Assembly (NCBI RefSeq): GCF_030696805.1
Contig: NZ_JAUYRO010000095.1
Location: 62,001 to 126,000, forward strand
Length of the DNA: 64,000 nucleotides
Reading direction: 5' to 3'
From: Methyloversatilis sp.
GTDB lineage: Bacteria > Pseudomonadota > Gammaproteobacteria > Burkholderiales > Rhodocyclaceae
Part shown: piece by piece, positions 7,938-16,294 of the stretch
How the letters are laid out: each line of letters starts with the position of its first letter
How positions within the stretch are numbered: position 1 is the stretch's first letter
The notes under the pieces: generated by a model
The model's database searches: none
Told to the model about the DNA's origin: nothing
Seen by the model: the letters and a program-made list of their open reading frames with translations, nothing else
Translations under genes and position numbers: made by a program

Positions 7938-8908
7938 TTGTCGAGCGCCTCCTGCTCCATGCGCAGATAGGTGCCGTAGGCATTGACGCGATTGGCGGCG
8001 TCGAACGCCGGCATTTTTTCCCAGCGGCGCCAGTCGGTGCGCGCATAGGCCTCGTCGAACGGCATGAAATCGGTGACAGCCCGCCCCATTTCCGAGCGCA
8101 GATAGGTCAGGTAGTCACGCGTCAAACCGAGGTCGCGCGCCGGGTCGGTCGAGGCCGGACCGTGGCCGGTGACCAGCGTGCCGGGTTTGAGCGCAAGCAG
8201 ACGGTCCATCGTGGTCAGCCAGCGCTTGCTGTCGGCATCACCGACAAAGGGGATGCGGCCGATGAACAGGATGTCGCCGGAGTAGATCACCCCGTCTTCG
8301 CGCACCACGACCACCATGTCGTCCGGTGCGTGCGCCGGGCCCATGTGGATCATTTCGAAACCGATGTCGCCCATGCGGAAGCTGGAATCGCCCTCCAGCC
8401 AGAGGTCGGCGGCGATCAGCCGCGTCTTGCCGTCGACCCACGGATCGAGATCGCGCCGCCGCTGTTCGAGGCGGGCACGGCCTTCCTCGCCTTCGATGTA
8501 TTCGCGACCGGCGCGGTGCGCCCACACTTCGGCACCGACTGCCTTGAATGCCTGCAGCCCGTAGAAGTGGTCGGCGTGGTAGTGAGTGATCAGCACGCGG
8601 CGGATCGGCTGGTCGGTCACGCGGCGGATGGCGGCGATCAGCGCCTCACCCAGTGTGGGGGTGCCGAGCGCATCGATCACGACCACGCCGTCGCCGGTGA
8701 CGACGAAGCCCGCGTTGGAGTTGTAGCCAGCGTTGGCCAGACTGGCCGGGCCGGCTTCACCCTGTACATACCAGCTGTGGGCGCCGACCTGTATCGGCTT
8801 GAGCGCCGGGTGAACAAGCGGCGCCTCGCCCGCCATCGCGCAGTGCGCAAGGAGAACCGCGCATGTCGCGAGAAGTGTCCCCATCGACGGACGACGCAGA
8901 AGCGGCAT
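7934..8908 (-). CDS. soxH: SoxH-like periplasmic metallo-beta-lactamase-fold hydrolase
   Basis: This 324-residue protein has a signal peptide and the MBL-fold zinc motif THYHADH at about residue 109. Further metal ligands appear in HMGPAHAPDD and GHGPAS, and YSGDILF supplies the bridging Asp. SoxH proteins sit at the end of sox operons; their exact reaction is not settled. The gene starts one base after the soxB stop and ends overlapping the thioredoxin start. Length matches SoxH from other betaproteobacteria. The family is certain; the symbol rests on context. Confidence 0.82.
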   Translation of the reverse strand: MPLLRRPSMGTLLATCAVLLAHCAMAGEAPLVHPALKPIQVGAHSWYVQGEAGPASLANAGYNSNAGFVVTGDGVVVIDALGTPTLGEALIAAIRRVTDQPIRRVLITHYHADHFYGLQAFKAVGAEVWAHRAGREYIEGEEGRARLEQRRRDLDPWVDGKTRLIAADLWLEGDSSFRMGDIGFEMIHMGPAHAPDDMVVVVREDGVIYSGDILFIGRIPFVGDADSKRWLTTMDRLLALKPGTLVTGHGPASTDPARDLGLTRDYLTYLRSEMGRAVTDFMPFDEAYARTDWRRWEKMPAFDAANRVNAYGTYLRMEQEALDK

Positions 8909-8909
8909 G

Positions 8910-10634
8910 TCAGGCCATGCCCGGGTTGCCGGCCACGCCCTGCAGTTCGGGCAGGTTCAGCTTGACCGGCTTGACGGTTTTCACATCGCGCAGATAGCGC
9001 GCCATCAGATCCCAGATCGGTTCGCCGCCGGCGTTCTTCGCTTCTTCCGATACCGGCGCCCAGCCCGCGACGCGATAGGTCTTCGACGCCTCGAGCGGCT
9101 TGCCGGCGAGCGACATCGCGGTGATGCGGCTGCCCATCTTTGCGGTCGGGTCGCAGCGGTACTGCAGCCCGCCGACGCGCACCATGTCACCGCCCTGCTG
9201 GTAGTAGGGGTCGGGGTTGAACAGGTTGTCGCACACGTCTTCGAGCACCGTCTTGATGAATTCGCCGGTCATCGGCGTCAGCGTCGTGTACGGATAGGTG
9301 ATGGCGGTCTGGTCGAGCAGGTTTTCCATCGTGATGGTGTCGCCCGGCAGCAGGCTGGTGCCCCAGCGGAAGCCGGGCGAAAACGCGATTTCTGCATCCT
9401 TCATCTTCATCAGTCCGTCAAGGATGAGCTGGTCGAAGCTGCCGTTGAAGTTGCCGCGGCGGTACAGCAGGCCTTCGGTCACCGCGAGCTTCTCGCCCAG
9501 TTTCGCTTCGTGCGGCCCACGCATCTTCGCGATCAGCGAAGCCATGTCGGCGTCGGGCTGGATCAGGTTGGAAAACACCGGCAGCAGGTGGTAGCGGAAG
9601 TCCGACACCTTGCCGCCCTTCACGTCGAAATCGAGCACGCCGAGGAACTTGCCGTTCGAGCCTGCGTTGGTGACCAGCGTCTGTCCGCCGCCGTTCTTGA
9701 CGATGACCGGCGCCGGCACGCCGTCGTGCGTGTGACCGCCGAGGATGGCGTCGACGCCGCGCACCCGGGACGCCATCTTGATGTCGACATCCATGCCGTT
9801 GTGCGACAGCACGACCACCACCTGTGCGCCCTTGGCACGTGCGGCTTCGACGTGTTCCTGAAGGCTTTCGTCGTTGATGCCGAAGCTCCAGTCCGGCGTG
9901 AAGTAGCGCGGATTGGCGATCGGCGTGTACGGGAAGGCCTGGCCAATGATGGCCACCGGCACGCCGTTGATCGGCTTGATGACGAAGGGCGGGAACACCT
10001 GGTCGCCGAAGTCGGTGGTTTTCACGTTCTGCGCGACGAAATCGATCTTGCCGGCGAAGTCGCCGTCGACGATCTGCTTCACCCGTTCGGCGCCGTAGGT
10101 GAATTCCCAGTGGCCGGTCATGACATCGACGCCGAGCAGCTTGCCGGCGTCGACCATGTCCTGCCCCTTGGTCCACAGCGACAGCCCGGAACCCTGCCAG
10201 GTGTCGCCGCCGTCGAGCAGCAGCGCGCCCGGCCGACTCGCCTTCATGCGCTTGACCAGCGTGGCCAGGTGGGCGAAGCCGCCGACCTTGCCATAGGTTT
10301 TCGCCGCCTGCGAAAAGTCGAGGTAGGTGAAGGCGTGTGCCTCGGCGCTGCCCGGCGCGATGCCGAACTGCTTCAGCAGCTTCTCGCCGACCAGATGCGG
10401 GGGCCGACCCAGCATGTCGCCGATGCCCAGATTCACGTCCGGCTCGCGGAAGTGGATGGGCATCAGCTGCGCGTGGCAGTCGGTGAAATGCAGCAGGCTC
10501 ACGTTGCCGAAACGCGGCAGTTCGTACATCTGCCCGGCCGCGCTGGCGGCTTGGGCGAAGTTGCCATGCAGGGCCATGCCACCGGCGCTGGCCGCCGCCA
10601 GCACCTGCATGAATTCGCGGCGGTTCATGCTCAT
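8910..10634 (-). CDS. soxB: thiosulfohydrolase SoxB
   Basis: SoxB hydrolyses the sulfonate from the SoxY cysteine adduct and releases sulfate in the periplasm. The 574-residue protein starts with a twin-arginine signal (NRREFMQVL). Di-manganese metallophosphatase motifs follow: HFTDCHAQ near residue 46, DGGDTWQG, TGHWEF, LSHNGMD and GGHTHD. The C-terminal 5'-nucleotidase domain follows. I chose the ATG at 10634, with a second ATG two codons later; a longer frame upstream lies inside soxX and is not coding. The gene begins seven bases after the soxX stop. All metal ligands expected for the family appear present. Confidence 0.97.
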   Translation of the reverse strand: MSMNRREFMQVLAAASAGGMALHGNFAQAASAAGQMYELPRFGNVSLLHFTDCHAQLMPIHFREPDVNLGIGDMLGRPPHLVGEKLLKQFGIAPGSAEAHAFTYLDFSQAAKTYGKVGGFAHLATLVKRMKASRPGALLLDGGDTWQGSGLSLWTKGQDMVDAGKLLGVDVMTGHWEFTYGAERVKQIVDGDFAGKIDFVAQNVKTTDFGDQVFPPFVIKPINGVPVAIIGQAFPYTPIANPRYFTPDWSFGINDESLQEHVEAARAKGAQVVVVLSHNGMDVDIKMASRVRGVDAILGGHTHDGVPAPVIVKNGGGQTLVTNAGSNGKFLGVLDFDVKGGKVSDFRYHLLPVFSNLIQPDADMASLIAKMRGPHEAKLGEKLAVTEGLLYRRGNFNGSFDQLILDGLMKMKDAEIAFSPGFRWGTSLLPGDTITMENLLDQTAITYPYTTLTPMTGEFIKTVLEDVCDNLFNPDPYYQQGGDMVRVGGLQYRCDPTAKMGSRITAMSLAGKPLEASKTYRVAGWAPVSEEAKNAGGEPIWDLMARYLRDVKTVKPVKLNLPELQGVAGNPGMA

Positions 10635-10641
10635 CGCGCCA

Positions 10642-11289
10642 TCACTCCGCATTGACCGGCGATTTCGGATCGAGCAGCAGGGCCACGATGTGGCGGATCT
10701 GCTTTTCGTCGAGGATGCCGTGCGTGCCGAAACGGGGCATGTTGGTGCAGGCGCTGTAGGCGTTCGGATTCCAGATCTTGGCCCACACATACTTCTGCGT
10801 GGTTTCCGTGTTGCCGTGAACCTTGCCGTACTGGTACAGGCTTGGGCCGATGGTGCCGTACGAAATTTCCTTCTTCGTGATGCGGTGGCAGTTGTAGCAA
10901 TTGCCACCATTGGCATCGTCGGCCTTGTCGGTCCAGGTCAGACCACGACCACTCTGCGCGATCTTTTCGCCTTCCTTCCAGTCACCGATGTATTTGCCGT
11001 CGGACGGCCATTTCACGTCGGCCAGCGCGGACGCCTGGAATCGCTCGCGCAGGTCGTCATTGAGGCTGTGCCCGAATTTCGAGCAGGCGACCATGATTTC
11101 GTCCTGCGTCAGGCGATCGGTCTTGACGATGCCTTGTTCGCGGAAGGATGCGGCCATGACGGCCGCGGCGTCCTTGTCGTAGTCGGCCGAGGTGACTCGG
11201 GACGCGCCGGTGCCGGCGCAGCCCGCGACGGTGGCCAGCGCTGCCAGCACGGCGAGCGCGACTGCGCCCTGACGGATGCGGATATTCAT
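10642..11289 (-). CDS. soxX: SoxX cytochrome c subunit, predicted lipoprotein
   Basis: SoxX pairs with SoxA to couple thiosulfate oxidatively to SoxY. The 215-residue protein has one heme motif, CYNCH, at about residue 131, with an axial Met probably in TNMPRFG. The N-terminal segment ends in a lipobox-like TVAGC, so it may be a lipoprotein rather than a free periplasmic cytochrome. A stretch of about 70 residues precedes the heme domain, as in the longer SoxX type. It lies between soxA and soxB with gaps of ten and seven bases. Confidence 0.95.
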   Translation of the reverse strand: MNIRIRQGAVALAVLAALATVAGCAGTGASRVTSADYDKDAAAVMAASFREQGIVKTDRLTQDEIMVACSKFGHSLNDDLRERFQASALADVKWPSDGKYIGDWKEGEKIAQSGRGLTWTDKADDANGGNCYNCHRITKKEISYGTIGPSLYQYGKVHGNTETTQKYVWAKIWNPNAYSACTNMPRFGTHGILDEKQIRHIVALLLDPKSPVNAE

Positions 11290-11299
11290 CGTGCTCTCC

Positions 11300-12109
11300 T
11301 TAACGCTTGATGGCCGGGGCGATGCTTTCGACCGTGCCGTTGGCGGTCACGCCCAGATAGCTCGACAGGGCGATGGTCACGTCCGATCCGTACAGCGGAT
11401 ACGGGAAACGTTGCTGGCGGAAGCAGTCGTTGAGCCGGCGCTGCATGCTCCACAGCTCGCCCGACGACACACGGTAGGCTGGCCATGAACCGAAACCGCG
11501 CGCGGCGTCCGGGCCCTTGGTCAGGTTGGGCAGATCCTGCAGGCGGATGCGCTTGCCGTCTTCGCCGTGGCAGGTGACGCAGCCGAAGTCATGCGTGCCG
11601 CCGCGGTAGTTGAAGGCGCGCTTGCCGATTTCGTACATGCGCTTCTCTTCCGGATGCGCCATCGGTAGGTTGAACTTCATGCCGCGCGATTCGGCCGATA
11701 TCCACGCGACCAGCGCCTCGATGTTTTTCTGTTCACCCTTGCCGAACGGCGTTTTCGCGACCTCGTCAGCCGGAATGCCCTGCAGTGTTTCCATGCAGGT
11801 CAACAGGCGGGATTCCAGATCCTGCACGCGGCCGGTATCGGCGAAATGGCGCGGCAGCGTGACGAAGGCACCCTTGACGACGCCCGGCCCCTGCCCGAGG
11901 TCGCATTTTTCCAGTGTCGCTTTCTTCGGGCCGCGCGCCTCCTTCCACAACTCCTCGCCGCGCATTTCCCACAACTCGGCCGGATTGCCCTCGGCCAGCG
12001 CCTCGCGGTACTTGGCAATGCCCTCGGCGGTGGCGTCTGCCAGCACCGGCGTGGCAAACATGAACGCCGACGCGACAACGCACGCAGCGTATGTGCTGTT
12101 TGTTTTCAT
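11300..12109 (-). CDS. soxA: SoxA, monoheme-type L-cysteine S-thiosulfotransferase subunit
   Basis: SoxA carries the catalytic cysteine persulfide that joins thiosulfate to SoxY. The 269-residue protein has a signal peptide (FMFATPVLA). Only one CxxCH is seen, CVTCH at about residue 178. The first heme site of diheme SoxA is missing; two cysteines in its place (EKCDLG and LLTCMETL) probably form a disulfide, as in known monoheme SoxA. LNDCFRQQRFPYP near residue 230 provides the catalytic Cys ligand. It is followed by soxX in the standard order. Confidence 0.96.
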   Translation of the reverse strand: MKTNSTYAACVVASAFMFATPVLADATAEGIAKYREALAEGNPAELWEMRGEELWKEARGPKKATLEKCDLGQGPGVVKGAFVTLPRHFADTGRVQDLESRLLTCMETLQGIPADEVAKTPFGKGEQKNIEALVAWISAESRGMKFNLPMAHPEEKRMYEIGKRAFNYRGGTHDFGCVTCHGEDGKRIRLQDLPNLTKGPDAARGFGSWPAYRVSSGELWSMQRRLNDCFRQQRFPYPLYGSDVTIALSSYLGVTANGTVESIAPAIKR

Positions 12110-12202
12110 GATCTCTTCCTCCAGTCCTTGACGGGATGTCCTGGCTGATGACGGGACCGGCCTGCTTCGGGTCGATCCTCGGTACGACGATGCGCGCGGG
12201 GT

Positions 12203-12514
12203 TCAGGCCACGACGACTTCGTCGGTGCGCTTGTCACCCTTGTTGTCCACCCAGCTCACGTTGACCTTGTCGCCCTTGGCGCCGCCGGCGAACTTGAACT
12301 GCAGATAAGGGTTCTTCGATACTGCCGGGCCGAACTGGGCGGCCAGCACGACGCGGCCGTTGTGGGTGGCCGTCAGTTCGGTGATGTGATGGGCCGGGAC
12401 AAGGGCGCCGGACGCGTCCTTGCGCTGACCGGTTTCCATGTCGTGGCTCATCAGGATCTTCACTTCGGTTTCAGTGCCATTGCTGGCAGCGCGGATGCGC
12501 ATCGGACCTGCCAT
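12203..12514 (-). CDS. soxZ: SoxZ, thiosulfate oxidation carrier complex protein
   Basis: SoxZ forms the SoxYZ carrier that holds sulfur intermediates. The protein is 103 residues: a single immunoglobulin-like beta-sandwich with MRIRA, VKILMSHDMETG and PYLQFKF segments typical of SoxZ. There is no signal peptide, which is normal, since it is exported with SoxY by the Tat route. The ATG at 12514 has an AAGGAG site just upstream. It follows soxY by 50 bases and precedes soxA by about 90 bases. Confidence 0.96.
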   Translation of the reverse strand: MAGPMRIRAASNGTETEVKILMSHDMETGQRKDASGALVPAHHITELTATHNGRVVLAAQFGPAVSKNPYLQFKFAGGAKGDKVNVSWVDNKGDKRTDEVVVA

Positions 12515-12564
12515 GTCTTGCTCCTTGGGTTGTGCGTGGGATGTGAACGAATTGCCGACCGGCA

Positions 12565-13035
12565 TCAGCCGCCGCAACCGCCCAGCGTCACCTTGATTTC
12601 CTTGGACACCATGTAGAAGCTGCCGCCTGCCTTGACCAGCGCGAACACATTCGAGGTCTGGCCCATCTTCACGCGGGTGCTCACATCGGCCATCGTGCCG
12701 GCCGGCAGCGTGAAGCTGGCAGCCAGCATGCTCGGGTTCTTCTCGATCAGGATCGCGATGAACTCGGTGTCGGCGAGCGCGCTCTTGACGCCGACCGGCA
12801 CCACCGCACCGTTCTCGGCGATGTCGGGGCCGCTGATCTGTATGTCCTTCGAATCGGCTGGCTTGCCGGCACCCAGCGCCTTGAGTGCTTCGTCCATCGC
12901 CTTGGCTTCGAACGCCGGCTTGTCCCATCCGGCTGCCTGCGCCTGTTGGGTCGTGATCAGGCCAGCGGCCACCAGCAGACCGAACAATCCGGCCGCGCTG
13001 CCGCTCTTCAGGACTTTCCTTCGCTGCGTGTTCAT
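12565..13035 (-). CDS. soxY: SoxY, thiosulfate oxidation carrier protein
   Basis: SoxY holds pathway intermediates on the cysteine of its flexible C-terminal arm. The 156-residue protein ends in LGGCGG, the diagnostic swinging arm. It starts with a Tat signal (QRRKVLKSG, then a hydrophobic stretch ending QAQA). The ATG at 13035 has GGAGGAAA upstream and lies 11 bases from the soxD stop. Longer in-frame starts upstream fall inside soxD and lack homology. All features expected of the family are present. Confidence 0.96.
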   Translation of the reverse strand: MNTQRRKVLKSGSAAGLFGLLVAAGLITTQQAQAAGWDKPAFEAKAMDEALKALGAGKPADSKDIQISGPDIAENGAVVPVGVKSALADTEFIAILIEKNPSMLAASFTLPAGTMADVSTRVKMGQTSNVFALVKAGGSFYMVSKEIKVTLGGCGG

Positions 13036-13046
13036 CCGTTTCCTCC

Positions 13047-14075
13047 TCAGTTTTCGGGCGAGCCCGACAATATCCATTTGATCAACGCAGCCGTGTCCGC
13101 GTCGCTGACATGCGCCTGGGGCGGCATTGCCACATCGCCCCAGGAGCCGCTGCCACCCGCCTTGACACGGCCGATGAGCTGCGATTCTGCCCCCCTGTCG
13201 TCCTTGTAACGCTTCGCGATGTCGCGCAAGGACGGCCCGAGTATCTTGCTGGCGATGCCGTGACAACCACTGCAACCGCTTTTCTTCATCAATTCCATTG
13301 CTGGATGCGGCGCTGGCGCTGCCGCACCGCCGCCGGCGCCCTCGCTGGTCTGCTGCCCGCGTACCGCGCCGATCCCCCGGTTCTGATCGGCGAGATTGCC
13401 GTGTGCATCACGGGCGTAGTCCGGCAGGCTGGACCCCATCGTGATCTGCGTCTTGCAGTTCTTCATGCAGGCCACGTTCTTCACGTCAGGCTTGCCCTTG
13501 ATGTCCCACATGCCGTGCTTGGTCGTCATGCCGTTGCGGTTCGGCATGCGTTGCTGCACTTCGGCGATGTTCTTGTCCGACAGCGTGAAGTCGGCCGGCA
13601 CGATCTCACCCAGATGAAGCAGGTAGGCGAGCACGGCGTACACCTCGTCCGGGCTCAGCGACTTCGGCGCATTCCAGGGCATGGCACGGTTGATGTAGTC
13701 CCACAGCGTCGACAGCGTCGGCACCTTCATCAGCGTGCTGCGCTGCGGGGCGTCCTGCCGGATGTAGGCTCCGACACGCCCGGTAGCGATGTCCTCCTTC
13801 GTCGTGCCGCCGACCAGCGGGGTAAATACCTCGTTGCTTTCACCGAAACTGCCATGACAGGCCGTGCATTTCGCCTCCCACAGTTCGATGCCCTGATCCA
13901 CCGAGCCCTTGCCGGGGGGCAGACCCTTGAAATCAGGGCGCACATCGATGTCCCACGCCTTGACTTCGGCTGGTGTTGCCGCTCGGCCGACACCCGGGAA
14001 GCTGCTGTTGGCCGAGGCGCCGGCCGCGGCGGCAATCAGGCAGCCCGCGACGAGAAGTTCAGAAAACCTGGACAT
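13047..14075 (-). CDS. soxD: SoxD, diheme cytochrome c of sulfur dehydrogenase SoxCD
   Basis: SoxD accepts the electrons released when SoxC oxidises the SoxY-bound sulfane sulfur. The 342-residue protein has a signal peptide and two heme motifs, CTACH at about residue 71 and CSGCH at about 269, separated by a Gly/Ala/Pro linker (GAGGGAAAPAPHP). Two additional cysteines lie in ACMKNCKTQ. The start overlaps the soxC stop by 17 bases, so the two are likely translationally coupled. Presence of SoxCD predicts complete oxidation of thiosulfate to sulfate without sulfur globules. Confidence 0.95.
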   Translation of the reverse strand: MSRFSELLVAGCLIAAAAGASANSSFPGVGRAATPAEVKAWDIDVRPDFKGLPPGKGSVDQGIELWEAKCTACHGSFGESNEVFTPLVGGTTKEDIATGRVGAYIRQDAPQRSTLMKVPTLSTLWDYINRAMPWNAPKSLSPDEVYAVLAYLLHLGEIVPADFTLSDKNIAEVQQRMPNRNGMTTKHGMWDIKGKPDVKNVACMKNCKTQITMGSSLPDYARDAHGNLADQNRGIGAVRGQQTSEGAGGGAAAPAPHPAMELMKKSGCSGCHGIASKILGPSLRDIAKRYKDDRGAESQLIGRVKAGGSGSWGDVAMPPQAHVSDADTAALIKWILSGSPEN

Positions 14076-15390
14076 TGCTCACGTCTCCGCTGTCCGCCAG
14101 CTTCCACGACTGGATGGCGTTGTTGTGATAGATCGACCGCGTACCGCGCACCGCGCGCAGTTGCGCATAGGTGGGCTGCACGTAACCGGTCTCGTCGATG
14201 GCGCGTGACTGCAGGATCGCGGGACTGCCGTCCCACACCCAGTCGATGTTGAAGCGGGTCAGCGCTTTCGACAGCACCGGTGTTTCAAGCCGTGCGGTGC
14301 GCCAGTTGCGGCCGCCATCGACCGATACGTCCACCCGCTTCACCTTGCCGCGGCCCGACCAGGCAAGACCGGTGATGTTGTGGAAGCCCTTGTCGAGCAG
14401 GGTCTGGCCGCCGGAGGGCGTCGTGATGACCGACTTGCATTCCTGGATCGAGGTGTATTGGCGGTGCGTGCCATCGGGCATCAGGTCGATGTAGTGCACC
14501 GCTTCGTCCTTGGTCGCCCACGGCTGATCGCCGACTTCGATGCGGCGCAGCCACTTGACCCATGACACGCCCTGAACGCCGGGCACCACGAGCCGCAGCG
14601 GGTAGCCGTTCTCGGGACGCAGCATTTCGCCGTTCTGGCCCCAGGCCACCAGTACGTCGTCCAGTGCGCGGTCGAGCGATATCGTGCGGGTCATGCTCGA
14701 ACCGTCGGCCCCTTCGGCCAGCACGAACTTCGCGCGCTTGCGATCGATGCCGCAGTCGTCGAGCAGAACGGACAGCGGCACGCCGGTGAATTCCGAACAG
14801 GACAACATGCCGTGGGAGTACTGCACGGTCGGCACGGCCACGTTGCCCCATTCCATGCCGGTATTGGCGCCGCACTCGATGAAGTGGATGCGCGACACCG
14901 ACGGCAGACGCATCAGGTCGTCCATCGTGTACACGCGGGCTTCCTTCACCAGGCCGTTGATCATCAACCGGTGCCGCGCCGGGTCGATGTCGTGCCAGCC
15001 CTGGTGGTGGCGTTCGAAATGCAGGCCGGATGGCGTGATGATGCCGAACAGGCCCTGCAGCGGCGAGAACGAAACCGACGAGCCGGCCACGCGGGTCAGC
15101 CCGGGGCTTTCGCGGCGGCGAAGGCCCGCTTCGAACTGCGACGGGGCACCGTACGGGCGTTCGGCGACCGGACGGCCCAGCGTGGTGCTGTGCTCGGGCA
15201 GCGTCAGTATGGCCGGGTCGCCATCGGCGGCTCGTGCAACGGACGTCCCCGCAACGACCATGCTGGCGCTGGCGAAGGCCGTCCGCAGGAAGTCGCGGCG
15301 CCCGGCAGACACTTCCCGTATCTGTTCCGGCGACAGGAAGCCTTCCGGTGCGCGCTGGATGCGCCCGGGGCGTGGGGTGATCTGGGACAT
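14059..15390 (-). CDS. soxC: SoxC, molybdopterin subunit of sulfur dehydrogenase
   Basis: SoxC is a sulfite-oxidase-family molybdenum enzyme that removes six electrons from the sulfane sulfur on SoxY. The 443-residue protein carries a Tat signal (GRRDFLRTAF) near residue 31. The cofactor cysteine lies in FIECGANTGMEWG near residue 170. The C-terminal dimerisation domain follows. The ATG at 15390 sits two bases before the soxR stop, so soxR and soxC are in one operon. A further in-frame extension upstream overlaps soxR and is rejected. Confidence 0.95.
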   Translation of the reverse strand: MSQITPRPGRIQRAPEGFLSPEQIREVSAGRRDFLRTAFASASMVVAGTSVARAADGDPAILTLPEHSTTLGRPVAERPYGAPSQFEAGLRRRESPGLTRVAGSSVSFSPLQGLFGIITPSGLHFERHHQGWHDIDPARHRLMINGLVKEARVYTMDDLMRLPSVSRIHFIECGANTGMEWGNVAVPTVQYSHGMLSCSEFTGVPLSVLLDDCGIDRKRAKFVLAEGADGSSMTRTISLDRALDDVLVAWGQNGEMLRPENGYPLRLVVPGVQGVSWVKWLRRIEVGDQPWATKDEAVHYIDLMPDGTHRQYTSIQECKSVITTPSGGQTLLDKGFHNITGLAWSGRGKVKRVDVSVDGGRNWRTARLETPVLSKALTRFNIDWVWDGSPAILQSRAIDETGYVQPTYAQLRAVRGTRSIYHNNAIQSWKLADSGDVSNVQVF

Positions 15391-15392
15391 GC

Positions 15393-15776
15393 TTACTCCT
15401 GTTCGGACGCGAGTTCGAGCGACTTGCCCACCTTTTTCAGCGATGCCTTGCTGGGTCGGTGCGGCATGTTCAGCGAGTTGCCGGAGGCAATCTGGATGCA
15501 CACGGTGCGGCAGATCGACGGGAAATTCGGATCAATCAGCTTGTAGAACACCATGGCGCCGTCCTTGCGCCGGCCGACGATGCCGGCGCGGTACAACATG
15601 TTGAGGTGACGGGAGGTGTTGGTCTGGCTCAGACCCGACTGGTCCACGACGTCGGCAACCGAACGTTCGCCGTCGCACAGGCAGTGCAGGATTTTCAGTC
15701 TTGCAGGTTCGGCCAGCAGTCCGAAGTAATCGGCCACCGACTCGAAAACCTTGTCCAGCTCGGGATCGTAATCCAC
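15393..15776 (-). CDS. soxR: SoxR, ArsR-family repressor of the sox genes
   Basis: This 127-residue winged-helix protein (VADVVDQSGLSQTNTSRHL) is the probable repressor of the sox genes. I chose the GTG at 15776 because a GAGGAG site lies six bases upstream; an ATG at 15821 lies inside the operator palindrome and would leave almost no leader. Cysteines occur as HCLC near residue 34 and ICRTVC near residue 95. They resemble the pair that forms a polysulfide bridge in SqrR/BigR and SoxR sensors, so persulfide sensing is likely by analogy. It is first in the leftward operon and divergent from fccAB. Not to be confused with the superoxide sensor of the same name. Confidence 0.9.
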   Translation of the reverse strand: MDYDPELDKVFESVADYFGLLAEPARLKILHCLCDGERSVADVVDQSGLSQTNTSRHLNMLYRAGIVGRRKDGAMVFYKLIDPNFPSICRTVCIQIASGNSLNMPHRPSKASLKKVGKSLELASEQE

Positions 15777-15808
15777 CGCTGCTCCTCGTCTTGTCCTTGT
15801 TGAAATCA

Positions 15809-15837
15809 AACATATGCGCAATTGCGCATATGGTCAA
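15809..15837 (-). promoter_or_regulatory. sigma-70 promoter of the soxR-soxCDYZAXB operon
   Basis: Reading leftward there is TTGACC, a 17-base spacer, then TATGTT. This is a near-consensus sigma-70 promoter. It would start transcription about 25 bases upstream of the soxR GTG. The spacer and the -10 box are largely made of the 22-bp palindrome, so a bound repressor would block RNA polymerase. Confidence 0.75.
15811..15832. promoter_or_regulatory. 22-bp perfect palindrome, probable SoxR operator
   Basis: CATATGCGCAA is followed directly by its exact reverse complement TTGCGCATATG. It lies between the divergent soxR and fccA genes and overlaps the leftward promoter. ArsR-family repressors bind such dyads. 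In the other direction, the TTGCGC inside the dyad could serve as a -35 box with TTTATT 17 bases on, so fccAB may share control. Confidence 0.8.
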
Positions 15838-15973
15838 GAATAAATTTATTATTTTTTCTACTTGAGAGGTGACGCGTTTTTGTCTAGCGTGTCGTTAGCT
15901 CGCAAGGTTCTTCACGACGGATGTGGAACAGGCGTGCCCGGATTAACACGAAGATTCCACGGAGGAGAACATT

Positions 15974-16294
15974 TTGAGAAAGAAACTGGCGGGCACGGCG
16001 CTGCTGTGGCTTGGCCTCTCAATGGCCTGTGCACAGGCCGCGGATCCGAACCTTGGCCGCAACCTTGCAGCCACCTGCGCCAATTGCCACGGCACCGACG
16101 GCAACAGCGCCGGCGGCATTCCGGGTCTTGCGGGCATGTCGAAAGCCAAGATGCTCGGCCTGATCAACGAGTTCCGTAGCGGCGCCAAGCCGGCGACGAT
16201 CATGCATCAGTTGTCCAAGGGCTACACCGACAGCCAGCTTGACCTCATTGCGGACTACTTCGCGTCGCGCACACCCGTCGGAGGTGCCAAATGA
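15974..16294 (+). CDS. fccA: FccA-like monoheme cytochrome subunit of flavocytochrome c sulfide dehydrogenase
   Basis: This 106-residue periplasmic cytochrome accepts electrons from the FccB flavoprotein. It has a signal peptide (ending MACAQA-ADP) and one heme motif, CANCHG, at about residue 35. The start is a TTG at 15974, supported by a GGAGGAG site seven bases upstream; no ATG fits. Its stop overlaps the fccB start by four bases. In sox operons the same pair is called SoxE/SoxF. The length fits a monoheme subunit rather than the diheme type. Confidence 0.9.
   Translation: MRKKLAGTALLWLGLSMACAQAADPNLGRNLAATCANCHGTDGNSAGGIPGLAGMSKAKMLGLINEFRSGAKPATIMHQLSKGYTDSQLDLIADYFASRTPVGGAK

Noticed and set aside
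8907..10655. 582-residue open frame antisense to soxB
   Set aside because: Composition shadow of soxB; soxB has all its catalytic motifs on the other strand.
15811..15821. ATG within the operator palindrome as the soxR start
   Set aside because: It would sit in the -10 region of the promoter and has no ribosome binding site; the GTG at 15776 has a good one.
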